From the NCBI RefSeq assembly GCF_003382565.3, contig NZ_CP086253.1, positions 1,426,001 to 1,490,000 on the forward strand: DNA of 64,000 nucleotides, read 5' to 3'. The DNA comes from Pectobacterium aquaticum (lineage in GTDB: Bacteria; Pseudomonadota; Gammaproteobacteria; Enterobacterales; Enterobacteriaceae). Shown here one piece after another: positions 44,336-52,801 of this stretch. The translations under genes were made by a program, and so were the position numbers. The stretch's first letter is position 1. Each line of letters starts with the position of its first letter. The notes under the pieces were generated by a model that saw only the letters and a list, made by a program, of their open reading frames with translations, did no database searches and was not told where the DNA came from.

Positions 44336-44450
44336 GCTGCTTCTACCCGCCGCTGATTTTCAGCGTAGCTTAATGAGCGATTGACCGTTTCACATGGACA
44401 TCATTCATGACACCACTCTTCGTACACGTAGATGTTAAAAGGAAACTTTA

Positions 44451-44744
44451 ATGGCCTCATTTCATTCCTTGTGGTGGCAAGAGAACGTCGTTTTACCAAA
44501 GCGGCGGCGAAGCTCGGGCTTTCCCAGTCGGCACTAAGCCATTCGATTAGCGGCACTTATCGGGCTCGGTCTGGCCTATGTACCGGAAGATTCGGTACGA
44601 GATGACATTGCCAGCGGGCGCCTGATGCGGGTACTAACGGAATGGTGTCCGCCGTTCCCTGGTTACTACCTGTATTATCCCAGCAGCAAACAGCATACCA
44701 CTGCCTTCTCACTGTTTGTGGAAGTGCTGCGCTACCCGCGTTAG
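44451..44744 (+). pseudogene. LysR-family regulator remnant (internal deletion, frameshifts)
   Basis: One frame reads LVVARERRFTKAAAKLGLSQ SALSHSISG, the LysR HTH. A few codons later another frame reads ALIGLGLAYVPEDSVRDDIA, then GRLMRVLTEWCPPFPGYYLYYPSS and a stop, the end of a LysR effector domain. About 200 residues between are missing and the two parts are out of frame. The ATG at 44451 is itself out of frame with the HTH. Clearly a decayed gene. Confidence 0.8.
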
Positions 44745-44834
44745 GATTGAGTTCTTGGGCTGTAAGTCAGGCGATTAAAAAGCGTTTGAGATAATCGGTT
44801 CCACCGACAAATTTTGAATATTCAAGGAAATGAA

Positions 44835-45221
44835 ATGTGTTCTGATAATAATGACGCGCTTTTAGCGATTTTTTCTGGTGAGTTTAGCGTTAGCGACGAT
44901 GTCTGGACGTTGGATGCCGTGCGGTGGGGTTTTGTTGAGAAGAAAAAGATTATCGCCAGCTTGAAAGGGAAAATGGGGAGCGGCCCGTTTAATGCAGAGA
45001 TAGAGTTATTATGGCGGGAAGAACTCAAAGACTATTTCGGCAGAGGCGAAATTACCTATGATAATTTCCGCTCGGAATACAAAACTAATGGTTTCGCAAT
45101 AAAAATAATGGCATCAGATATTTATGTAGAAGATGATGTTTGTGTTATTGACGATGCTGAATGGCTGGAAAATGGCTATCCATATTCATTTTATGGCGAT
45201 CTAGAGCGGGTAGCGAACTGA
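44835..45221 (+). CDS. Unrecognised acidic 128-residue protein
   Basis: I do not recognise the family. It starts MCSDNNDALLAIFSGEFSVSDDVWT with AAGGAA upstream of ATG 44835. It is acidic and soluble, rich in aromatic residues (VRWGFVEKKKIIASLKGK, YDNFRSEYKTNGFAIKI, DDAEWLENGYPYSFYGDLE). Size and acidity resemble orphan immunity proteins, but no toxin is adjacent, so that is only a thought. The stop lies inside a tandem 15-bp duplication. Confidence 0.6.
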   Translation: MCSDNNDALLAIFSGEFSVSDDVWTLDAVRWGFVEKKKIIASLKGKMGSGPFNAEIELLWREELKDYFGRGEITYDNFRSEYKTNGFAIKIMASDIYVEDDVCVIDDAEWLENGYPYSFYGDLERVAN

Positions 45222-45242
45222 AGTAAAGCGAACTGAAGTAAA
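45213..45242 (+). repeat. Perfect tandem 15-bp duplication
   Basis: GCGAACTGAAGTAAA occurs twice back to back (45213-45227 and 45228-45242), across the stop codon of the preceding gene. Confidence 0.8.
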
Positions 45243-45599
45243 TAGCGGTTGTTTTCAACAGTGATCCCTATTCACATAACGTCTAAAGCGCTTGAGCCTC
45301 CATCCCTGCAATCACGAGTAAACTGAGTTTCACGGCGTTGCTGTCTCCGAACCTTGCTACCTCATATTCTGGTCGTGTAAGTAAGTACGGATGCCTTAGA
45401 ACCCTTCTCCTGCCTCGATCTTGTGGGGCCCGTCAGCCTTATTCTGTGACGGACATAAACACTGTACATACCGTTACACAGCAACGCTCATCATCCAGGA
45501 TAAGCCTGGTATATAATCCGAAAATACGGGGATAGATTTACTGTGGACATAAAAATTCACAAATTTCAAACAATAAATATCATGTAGTCTTACTTTATA
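45243..45599. other. Gene-free stretch upstream of the dlt operon
   Basis: About 350 bp. A TATAAT at 45512-45517 could be the -10 of the dlt promoter. The rest, including a GC-rich segment near 45330-45460, matches nothing I recognise. Confidence 0.35.
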
Positions 45600-46736
45600 A
45601 TGAAAATCAAAAATACTCTCTGCCTACATATCCTGATGGCTACCCTCGCCATCCTGTTTCTTAGCGTTCCCCCGCTGGTGAAGAGCATTGATCCGGCGCT
45701 AACGTTCCAGCCTCTGATTAACACAATGGAAGGGACGACAAAGGAACAAAAGGAGAAAATAGCCACCATTTCCCATGCGTTACAGGGGAATGCGATTTTC
45801 TTTCTCGGGGCTTCTGAGGTCTCGACCTCTGAAGACGAACATTACGCAGTATATAATTACTTTAATAATCAGTTACATCGTCCGGTCGTGGCCTATGGCG
45901 ATAGCTATGTCGATAGTGTCACACATTTTTTACTGCTCTCACGCTTTAAAAACGAGCTTAATGCTAACAGTAAGGTTGTTTTGCTGCTGGCACCGGATAG
46001 CTTTTATTCAGACGGTATTCCCCCTGCTATTTTTGCCAACAATTTCCCTGCGTCTATTTTTGATCCGCTGATGAAAGATGATCAGACGCGTCCCTTTTTG
46101 GTCAATTACTTACAACATATCGATAAAGAAGAGATAAGCCATTTAACGTTCGGACAAATGAAGGTCTATGGTTGGGATCCACAAATTATCTGGCAGGAAG
46201 TGAGTTATCAATTTGCTAATTTCTGCGAGCTGATAAAAAACGACTGGCTGGCGATGTTACGTATTGTTCCTCAGCCCACGCAACCGTGGCCTCAGCAACC
46301 CGCCTCCAGCATGATTCCAGACTGGAATCGCGAGTTGGCGCAGGCTCATGTGCTGAACCAGTCCCGTCAGCAAAGTGCAGAGACATTGTGGATGGATAAA
46401 GCTGTGTTTGCAGACGATCAAACGCCGGAAGAGTGGGATAACGCACCGATTGTTCCGGCGCAGATGGAGGCCTTAAGGGCGACGGTCAAGCTGCTGAAAG
46501 CGCGCAACGTCCAGTTTGTGGTCATTGTCGATCCGATTAATCCGTGGGCGATTAATAATTCCGAGAAATTCCAACCAGTGGATAGCCAAATCAGGTCGAT
46601 GCTGGAAGAAAATCAGGTGCGCTATTTTGATATGTATGCGCAGCCTTATCAGAACGGTTGGAATTGGGATCGCCTGCATCCAACTGAACCGGCATGGGTC
46701 GCCATGGATCAATTTATTGCAGAGAGTTTTAAATGA
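45600..46736 (+). CDS. dltD: DltD-like D-alanyl transfer protein
   Basis: 378 residues with an N-terminal membrane anchor (LCLHILMATLAILFLSVPPL) and an SGNH-like extracytoplasmic domain. The first block is IFFLGASEVS and the catalytic Asp/His motif is WDRLHPTEPAW near the end. DltD is proposed to pass D-alanine to its final acceptor; in Gram-negatives this is thought to be LPS-related, as for the Bordetella dra genes. There is no good ribosome site before the ATG. It heads an operon DltD-X-B-A-C with overlapping or close genes. Confidence 0.85.
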   Translation: MKIKNTLCLHILMATLAILFLSVPPLVKSIDPALTFQPLINTMEGTTKEQKEKIATISHALQGNAIFFLGASEVSTSEDEHYAVYNYFNNQLHRPVVAYGDSYVDSVTHFLLLSRFKNELNANSKVVLLLAPDSFYSDGIPPAIFANNFPASIFDPLMKDDQTRPFLVNYLQHIDKEEISHLTFGQMKVYGWDPQIIWQEVSYQFANFCELIKNDWLAMLRIVPQPTQPWPQQPASSMIPDWNRELAQAHVLNQSRQQSAETLWMDKAVFADDQTPEEWDNAPIVPAQMEALRATVKLLKARNVQFVVIVDPINPWAINNSEKFQPVDSQIRSMLEENQVRYFDMYAQPYQNGWNWDRLHPTEPAWVAMDQFIAESFK

Positions 46737-46855
46737 TGAAAACTGCCATTCGCCTTTTTTTCCTTTATCTCTTTCTGGCAGTCACCCTCGTCGCGTGGAC
46801 CTCTGTTGATGAAAGCATGAGTTTAAAAGTGCATTTTGAATATCAAAAATTCTGA
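46733..46855 (+). CDS. dltX: DltX-like 40-residue membrane micro-protein
   Basis: A very short gene overlapping the dltD stop (ATGA). The product has a basic start, one membrane helix (IRLFFLYLFLAVTLVAWTS) and a hydrophilic C-terminus ending HFEYQKF. Gram-positive DltX proteins are also ~50 residues with one helix and a conserved C-terminal F-x-Y-x-x-F, whose Tyr has been proposed to carry D-alanine. Here F35-E-Y37-Q-K-F40 fits. An AAGGA-type site lies at its end for dltB. Its place between dltD and dltB supports the call. Confidence 0.75.
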   Translation: MMKTAIRLFFLYLFLAVTLVAWTSVDESMSLKVHFEYQKF

Positions 46856-46862
46856 AGGATGA

Positions 46863-47984
46863 ATGATGTACAGCTCCGGAATGTTTTTTTTCCTTCTGTT
46901 TTCATCAGCATTACTGTTTGCGCTGGTTAATCGCGTATTCCGTTATCGGCTGACGTATTTATCCGCCTTTTCCGTATTGGCGGTATTCGGCTGGGGGTAT
47001 ATTTTCCAGGGGGATTACATTGTTCCCGTGGCCGTGTTCCTGAGCTTTTATGTTCTCGTCACCTTAAAAGAGAAAGGTTGGTTAAAAACCTGGCAAGCGG
47101 TCAGCCTGACGCTGCTGCCGCTGTTCTTGGTGAAATTACACCTCAACAACCACTGGGGCATGATCGGCCTGTCCTTTATGACCTTCCGCGCCATAGATGT
47201 GCTGCTTTATCGCAGCAAAAAGGATGGTCGGAATATCTTGCACTACTTCTGCTACCTCTTTATGCCTTTTATTATTCTGGCTGGCCCGATGTATCGCTGG
47301 CGGACATGGGTGAATGACATTAATAAGCCGGTCTTCATTATTACCCGTGAGCAGTTTTTAGTGGCGATGGAGCAAATTTTCACCGGTATTATCCAGAAGT
47401 TCCTATTCGCCATGCTGATCAATAATCTGGTTATTGAGTCGTGGAGCCAGCGCCCGTTTACGTTAAGTGTGGGTGTCGTGATGTCGCTGGCTTACAGCGC
47501 TTACCTTTACTTTGATTTTGCTGGCTACAGCAATATGGCTATCGGGGCAGGGCGCTTGTTTGGTCTGAACATCCCAGCGAACTTCAATATGCCTATTCTG
47601 GCGAAAAACCCGCAGGACTTCTGGCGGCGCTTCCACATCAGCCTGTCTGAATGGCTGAGGGATGTAGTCTTTATGCCAATCTATATGAATCTGATGAAGC
47701 TCGACTTTTTCCGACAGAACAAAACACTGGCGCAGAATATTGGCATCTTCTGCACCCTGTTTTGTATGGGGGCATGGAACGGGCTCGAACGACACTATGT
47801 TATCAGCGGCGCGCTGTTTGGCGCCATTTCGGTTGCTCACAACATGCTGCAGTGGTCAGCCAAACGCAGTCCGGCACTGAGCAATTATCTACACCATCCG
47901 GTTATTGTGTTCATCGGTCGCATTCTGACGCTGGCAAGCGCCGCGGCCTCCCTCTACATCTTTAGCGGAATGTCCCCACTATGA
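46863..47984 (+). CDS. dltB: DltB-like MBOAT acyltransferase
   Basis: 373 residues, about ten helices, MBOAT family. It should move D-alanine from DltC across the inner membrane. Family blocks are IGLSFMTFRAIDVLL, YLFMPFIILAGPMYRW, YLYFDFAGYSNMAIGAGRLF and NPQDFWRRFHISLSEWLRD. The usual Trp-His-Gly reads W305-N306-G307 (FCMGAWNGLERHYVISG), and the later intramembrane His of Gram-positive DltB appears replaced in TLASAAASLYIFSG. H311 lies nearby. AGGA precedes the ATG; 7 bp separate it from dltX and it overlaps dltA by ATGA. Confidence 0.88.
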   Translation: MMYSSGMFFFLLFSSALLFALVNRVFRYRLTYLSAFSVLAVFGWGYIFQGDYIVPVAVFLSFYVLVTLKEKGWLKTWQAVSLTLLPLFLVKLHLNNHWGMIGLSFMTFRAIDVLLYRSKKDGRNILHYFCYLFMPFIILAGPMYRWRTWVNDINKPVFIITREQFLVAMEQIFTGIIQKFLFAMLINNLVIESWSQRPFTLSVGVVMSLAYSAYLYFDFAGYSNMAIGAGRLFGLNIPANFNMPILAKNPQDFWRRFHISLSEWLRDVVFMPIYMNLMKLDFFRQNKTLAQNIGIFCTLFCMGAWNGLERHYVISGALFGAISVAHNMLQWSAKRSPALSNYLHHPVIVFIGRILTLASAAASLYIFSGMSPL

Positions 47985-49414
47985 ACCTTCACTCAGAGCT
48001 TCAGGAACTGCAAGATTTCCTCCGGGCGGCATTACTCGACCCCGCGAACCCAGATCAGTTGGCGATTAGCGGCAGCGATGACGCGATGACCTGGCAACAG
48101 CTATCCGTCGCTGTGACAGACTGGTCGCGTCGTTATCAGCACTATCAGCAGCCTGATGGCGCGCTGGTCGTGTTATATGGTCATCAGCAGGCCGAGTTTG
48201 CCGTGGCAATCTATAGCTGCCTGCTGCACAATATTCCGTATATCCCGGTGGATTGCATCTATCCGCAGGAGCGGCTCAACGAGATTTGCCATCTGGCGAG
48301 TGCACCTTATTATTACGATGTGGCGACCAGACAGTTCATTGCTACCGGTGAAGCGGGGCAGGCGTTGATCGAGCAAGATCTCGCCTATATCATGTTCACC
48401 TCCGGCAGCACTGGAAAGCCTAAAGGCGTACAGATCGGGCGTGAAAGCCTGTGGCACTTCATGAAGTGGGTGCGCCAGGATTTTTCACTGCCAGACGTGC
48501 CGGTGCTGATGAACCATGCCGTGTTCAGCTTCGATCTCTCTCTGATTCCGCTGCTGGCGAATCTGGCTACAGGGGGGCACATCGTTCTGAATGCGAAAGA
48601 GGATATCGCGGCAGAAAATTGGCTTGATCGCCTGAAAGATAACCGCGTTTCCGTCTGGGTTTCAACGCCCTCTTTCGCCTACCAGAGGTTGCTGTCTCCC
48701 CAGTTCAACAGTGAATATTTACCTGAGCTCAACGTCTTCGTGTTCATTGGCGAAGTGCTAAACAAAGCGCTGGTAAAACAGTTACGCCGCCGCTTCCCAC
48801 ACGCCAAAATTCTCAACTCCTATGGCCCAACGGAAGCCACTATCGCGACCACCGTCATCGAAATCACCGATGAAATCCTGCACAGTGAAAACGATCTGCT
48901 GCCGGTCGGCGTGATGATGCCGGACTCCAGAATGGAAATTACCGCTGAAGGTGAGCTGATCATTTGGGGCAAAAATGTGATGCGTGGCTATTTGGGGCTC
49001 GCGAAAGAGAATGCGGAGAAATTGCTGCATCGGGAGAGCGAAGCGTTCCGGGGCTATAGAACCGGCGACCTAGGCTACGAAAATGGGCTACTGTACTGTC
49101 AGGGTCGCAACGATAGCCAGATCAAACTGAATGGCTATCGTATTGAAATCAATGAGATTGAAAATCGTCTGCTGGCGATATCCGACATCAGCGAAGCGGT
49201 AGTTCTGCCGCTGATGAAATCGGGCGGTGGTGTTCTGCGCATCGCCGCGTTCTGCGTGACGAACTTAGCGCCAGAAGCGATTAAAACATCGCTCTCGAAG
49301 GTGATTCCGCCCTACATGGTGCCTTCCCAAATTATTATCAAAGATGCGTTGCCGCTTAATCCTAACGGCAAAATCGACCGTAAGCTGCTGGACACCCATG
49401 CCCGCACGATCTAA
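47981..49414 (+). CDS. dltA: DltA-like D-alanine--carrier protein ligase
   Basis: 477 residues, an ANL-family adenylating enzyme. It activates D-alanine with ATP and loads it on DltC. Motifs: phosphate loop YIMFTSGSTGKPKGVQIG, LNSYGPTEATIATTV, GYRTGDLGY, GRNDSQIKLNGYRIEINEIE and the C-terminal catalytic Lys in NPNGKIDRKLL. The size and the lack of a fused carrier domain fit DltA rather than an NRPS module. D-Ala specificity is inferred from the operon. Confidence 0.9.
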   Translation: MNLHSELQELQDFLRAALLDPANPDQLAISGSDDAMTWQQLSVAVTDWSRRYQHYQQPDGALVVLYGHQQAEFAVAIYSCLLHNIPYIPVDCIYPQERLNEICHLASAPYYYDVATRQFIATGEAGQALIEQDLAYIMFTSGSTGKPKGVQIGRESLWHFMKWVRQDFSLPDVPVLMNHAVFSFDLSLIPLLANLATGGHIVLNAKEDIAAENWLDRLKDNRVSVWVSTPSFAYQRLLSPQFNSEYLPELNVFVFIGEVLNKALVKQLRRRFPHAKILNSYGPTEATIATTVIEITDEILHSENDLLPVGVMMPDSRMEITAEGELIIWGKNVMRGYLGLAKENAEKLLHRESEAFRGYRTGDLGYENGLLYCQGRNDSQIKLNGYRIEINEIENRLLAISDISEAVVLPLMKSGGGVLRIAAFCVTNLAPEAIKTSLSKVIPPYMVPSQIIIKDALPLNPNGKIDRKLLDTHARTI

Positions 49415-49430
49415 TTACTCAGGAAAAATG

Positions 49431-49652
49431 ATGGAACAAGAAATACTCGCGCTGTTTGAAAAGATCTTATCCCGTAAAGTGGGCTTTAACGATGAGCTGA
49501 TTGAGTCCGATATTCTCGACTCTATTCTGGCGGTCGACTTGGTGCTGGAAGTGCAGGACGTTTACGGCTGTGTGATTCCACCAACCGAAGTTGCCACCGT
49601 TCTGAAGACCCCGGCGGAGCTGGCCCGCTACATTGAAGAAAACCGCGGCTAA
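49431..49652 (+). CDS. dltC: DltC-like D-alanyl carrier protein
   Basis: 73 residues, an acyl-carrier-type protein. The phosphopantetheine Ser lies in ESDILDSILAVDLVLEVQD, and the C-terminal helix is VATVLKTPAELARYIEEN. Of two adjacent ATGs, 49431 sits at the better distance from AGGA; 49428 is also possible. It is the last gene of the operon and is followed by a terminator. Confidence 0.88.
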   Translation: MEQEILALFEKILSRKVGFNDELIESDILDSILAVDLVLEVQDVYGCVIPPTEVATVLKTPAELARYIEENRG

Positions 49653-49687
49653 GCCTGAAACGGCGACGGTTTTGCACGATTCAAAGA

Positions 49688-49715
49688 CCCTGGATGCGTT
49701 TATCCGGGGTTTTTT
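49688..49715 (+). terminator. Terminator of the dlt operon
   Basis: CCCTGGAT pairs with ATCCGGGG around a 6-nt loop, followed by TTTTTT. Confidence 0.85.
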
Positions 49716-49879
49716 ATGGGTTTTTATTAAGGTCTATTATCTATTGATGAAAAATAGGGAGGAGTGATTCTCTATTCAAACCCTCCTAATTATTAAAATT
49801 GTATCCGTGGTGTTGAATATTTGTTGCCGATATTATCTGAAAAGATCTTTCAGCAATGGATAATACACGGAGACGTAAA

Positions 49880-50758
49880 ATGGACTCATTCACTTTAGAA
49901 GATCGCTTTGATTATCAGCCTTTAACCCATTCCCAAGGTGAAACCTGTCATTTTGGTGTGCGTATTGAGCCTAAACAGTCAGGCGTGCATATTGGTGAAT
50001 TATCGCCTACCTGGCTGCGTACATTAGTAGAGAATGAACAATTAGTGGTACTGAGAGGCTTTGATAGCTTTACGAGTGCAGAAAATTTAACAACATACTG
50101 CGCAGCCATTGGTGACATTATGCAATGGCCGTTTGGTGCCGTGTTGGAGCTGGTTGAACAACCCGATGCTACCGACCATATCTTTGCTAACAACTATGTT
50201 CCCTTGCACTGGGACGGCATGTACCTTAAAACCGTGCCCGAACTACAAGTCTTTCAATGCGTCTCAGCTGTTGGCGAAGGGCAGGGTGGGCGAACCACGT
50301 TTTCGAGTACCACCACGGCGTTACGTCTGGCGTCACCCGAAACCAAAGCGCTGTGGCAGCGTGCCACAGGTCAGTATCAGCGCGCCGTCGAGCTATACAG
50401 CAGCACCGCGCAGGCTCCTATTATCGAGCAACACCCTTACCGCACTCATCCCGTCATTCGTTTTTGTGAGCCACCGATTGCTGGCGATAAAGCGTTTTTG
50501 AACCCATCGACTTATCATTTTTCAGGCATTGAACCTGAAGAGCAAGAGCAATTACTCAGCAGCTTGCAGCATGCCTTATATGATCCACGGGTTCAGTATG
50601 CTCACCAATGGCAAAGCGGCGACATTGTCATTGCAGATAACTACTCGTTATTACATGGCCGTGAATCTTATGCCAGCCAGAGTGGCCGTCATCTGCGCCG
50701 AGTGCATATCCATGCTAAACAGCCGCTGACTAACCCACATTTGGTGCAGCCGTCATGA
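49880..50758 (+). CDS. TauD/TfdA-family Fe(II)/2-oxoglutarate dioxygenase
   Basis: 292 residues. The iron triad is H110 and D112 (VPLHWDGMYLKTVPE) plus H259 (ADNYSLLHGRESY). R270 and R274 (SGRHLRRVHIH) sit 11 and 15 residues after the last His, as in TauD, and would bind 2-oxoglutarate. It starts at ATG 49880 with GGAG seven bases before. It overlaps the next gene, an FAD monooxygenase, by four bases, so the two probably act on one substrate. Substrate unknown; it could be biosynthetic (as in PvcB-like tailoring enzymes) or catabolic. Confidence 0.8.
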   Translation: MDSFTLEDRFDYQPLTHSQGETCHFGVRIEPKQSGVHIGELSPTWLRTLVENEQLVVLRGFDSFTSAENLTTYCAAIGDIMQWPFGAVLELVEQPDATDHIFANNYVPLHWDGMYLKTVPELQVFQCVSAVGEGQGGRTTFSSTTTALRLASPETKALWQRATGQYQRAVELYSSTAQAPIIEQHPYRTHPVIRFCEPPIAGDKAFLNPSTYHFSGIEPEEQEQLLSSLQHALYDPRVQYAHQWQSGDIVIADNYSLLHGRESYASQSGRHLRRVHIHAKQPLTNPHLVQPS

Positions 50759-52188
50759 AACTACAGCATGTTGATCTCATGATTATCGGCGCTGGGCCTG
50801 TCGGTCTGGCCTGTGCCTATCTTGCTCAGCTGTCAGGTTTAAGCACCGTCATTATCGACAAATCACAAGGGCCGTTAACGGTAGGCCGCGCTGATGCGCT
50901 AAACGCCCGTAGCTTGCAGCTGTTTGAAATCATCGGTTTATTCGATGAGCTTTATCCCTTAGGCAAAACCTGCAATACCAGCTCAGTCTGGTCAAAAGGC
51001 AAATTTATTTCACGCCAATCTACCTGGTGGGAGGCTTTACAAGGCTGTTTCCACAAGCATTTTTTAATGATTGGCCAGGCTTATGTGGAACAAGCACTCG
51101 ATGATAAGCTCACCGCGCTAAATAGCGCCGTGCGCCGTAATACTTCTGTGGAAGATATTGTGCTGGAGGACTACGGCTGTCTCACCACGCTCACCAGCGG
51201 TGAGACCGTTCGTTCTCGGTATTTGATTGGTGCAGATGGCTCACGATCGTTTGTGCGCCAACACTTTGCTATCCCGTTTGAGATCACGCGGCCACAAATT
51301 ACCTGGGCCGTGATTGATGGTGAAATAGAAACTGATTTCCCAAAAGTACCTGAAATTATTGTTTTCCAGGCAGAAACCGCGGATGTCGCCTGGATACCAC
51401 GTGAAGGTAAGATTGATCGTTTTTATATCCAGATGGAGAGTGAGGACTTCACGCAACAGCAGGCGATAGATAAAATTAACCATGCTCTGCAACCACACCG
51501 TCTGCGCTTCAAGTCTATTGAGTGGTATTCACAATTCTCGGTTAAAGAGTCTGTAGCAGAACACTACATCCTTGAAAATAAATTATTTATCGCTGGCGAT
51601 GCGAGTCACATTCACTCGGTGAATGGTGGGCAAGGGTTAAATACGGGGTTGGCCGATGCCTTTAACCTCATCTGGAAAATGGCGATGATTACTCATCATC
51701 ATGCGCCCCAAACGCTATTACAGACTTACGAAACAGAGCGAAAAGCGGTCGCGCTGGAGGTCGTAAAAACGTCAGCGGAACTCGTACGTTCAACCAAAAC
51801 CTCAGATACCGGTACCCATGCTGATGATTACGTCAAGATTGTCGAAAAACGCGCGGGTTACATCACGGGTATGGGCGTTCGCTATGGAACCGACGGGCGT
51901 GTTGGCGAAAGGCTGCATGATTTCATGTGGAGGGATTCTCAATCTGGTCAGACAGGCAGAATTTACTCACAGCTAAATTATCGTCATTACAGTTTGCTCA
52001 TCATTGGCACGGCAACTGCTCCTGCATCACTGCCTGATATCGTCAATGTTCTGCACGTTGAGACGGGAAGTAGCCCCTATTCCGATCAATACCTGTTAGT
52101 TCGGCCAGATGGCTATATAGCAGCCACTGCTCCTCTCGACCAACCTTCCGCGATCGGTCATTACTTCAGTGACTGGCGAGTTCAATAG
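50755..52188 (+). CDS. FAD-dependent aromatic-type monooxygenase
   Basis: 477 residues of the p-hydroxybenzoate hydroxylase/MhpA superfamily. FAD motifs in order are VDLMIIGAGPVGLACAYLAQ (GxGxxG), LIGADGSRSFVRQHF (DG) and LFIAGDASHIHSVNGGQGLN (GD). The C-terminal part is shorter than in phenol-hydroxylase types. The start overlaps the dioxygenase stop (ATGA). The pair is bordered by the dlt terminator and the tRNA gene terminator, with no regulator or transporter. Codon use looks somewhat more AT-rich than in neighbours. Confidence 0.85.
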   Translation: MKLQHVDLMIIGAGPVGLACAYLAQLSGLSTVIIDKSQGPLTVGRADALNARSLQLFEIIGLFDELYPLGKTCNTSSVWSKGKFISRQSTWWEALQGCFHKHFLMIGQAYVEQALDDKLTALNSAVRRNTSVEDIVLEDYGCLTTLTSGETVRSRYLIGADGSRSFVRQHFAIPFEITRPQITWAVIDGEIETDFPKVPEIIVFQAETADVAWIPREGKIDRFYIQMESEDFTQQQAIDKINHALQPHRLRFKSIEWYSQFSVKESVAEHYILENKLFIAGDASHIHSVNGGQGLNTGLADAFNLIWKMAMITHHHAPQTLLQTYETERKAVALEVVKTSAELVRSTKTSDTGTHADDYVKIVEKRAGYITGMGVRYGTDGRVGERLHDFMWRDSQSGQTGRIYSQLNYRHYSLLIIGTATAPASLPDIVNVLHVETGSSPYSDQYLLVRPDGYIAATAPLDQPSAIGHYFSDWRVQ

Positions 52189-52289
52189 CATAAACATTGT
52201 CGGCTCAGTGAAATTGCACTGGGCTGGTTTCACTTTGTCGGGTAGAGTGAAAACCGAGATTTTTCGCTAATTCACTGAATTTCAGGCAT

Positions 52290-52313
52290 AAAAAAAGACG
52301 TCGGTTGACGTCT
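52290..52313 (-). terminator. Terminator of the tRNA-Arg gene
   Basis: AGACGTC and GACGTCT form a stem that on the minus strand is followed by seven T, just past the tRNA 3' end. Confidence 0.85.
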
Positions 52314-52326
52314 GTTTACTGCGAAA

Positions 52327-52403
52327 TGGTACGCCCTACAGGGCTCGAACCTGTGACCTACGGCTTAGAAGGCCGTTGCTCTATCCAACTGAGCTAAGGG
52401 CGC
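52327..52403 (-). tRNA. argU: tRNA-Arg (anticodon UCU)
   Basis: 77 nt with encoded CCA, close to E. coli argU. The acceptor GCGCCCT pairs with AGGGCGT. The D arm contains TAGCTCAGTTGGATAGAGC, the anticodon loop is CTTCTAA (TCT) and the T arm contains GGTTCGAACC. It decodes the rare Arg codon AGA. Its 3' end faces the accessory segment, the usual polarity for island insertion. Confidence 0.97.
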
Positions 52404-52801
52404 ATTTCAAAAAAGAAATGGCTGTTGCTTGTCACAACAGTGGGCTGGATTATACCCACACGCCCCAATGAGTCAACGGGTTGGCGCTGGATTTACGCTA
52501 TACGGTGAATCCCTGTACAACTTTGGTGACTGTCGCTTTCTCTGGTGTGACTTTTTTGCACAATTGCGAGCCTCGTCCACATGAACTACACATAGCAATG
52601 AAAATTTCAGTTTTATCTGCTAGATGCTTCCAGTAATTCTTTTCAAGTTATGATCGGGCGTATTCTGCATCCTGCGCTATTGGTACACTATGCCCGCATT
52701 CGTTGGGTTTTGGATGAATGTGGGCTGCTTTCACGTGCTGGGTTTGTCGCTCGGTTACTTGTGGATCCGCTATTTTGTCGAACTTTGGAACTTTTTGATT
52801 T
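52404..52801. other. Gene-free stretch between argU and the MscS-family gene
   Basis: About 400 bp containing the argU promoter and the leader of the channel gene. No other feature recognised. Confidence 0.35.

Noticed and set aside
45243..45599. Possible gene or transposase remnant before dltD
   Set aside because: The open frame here has no ribosome site or recognisable motif and I could not tie the sequence to any element.
52327..52403. Search for a duplicated tRNA 3' end marking an island attachment site
   Set aside because: No second copy of the tRNA 3' segment was seen between folD and argU, so no att site is annotated.
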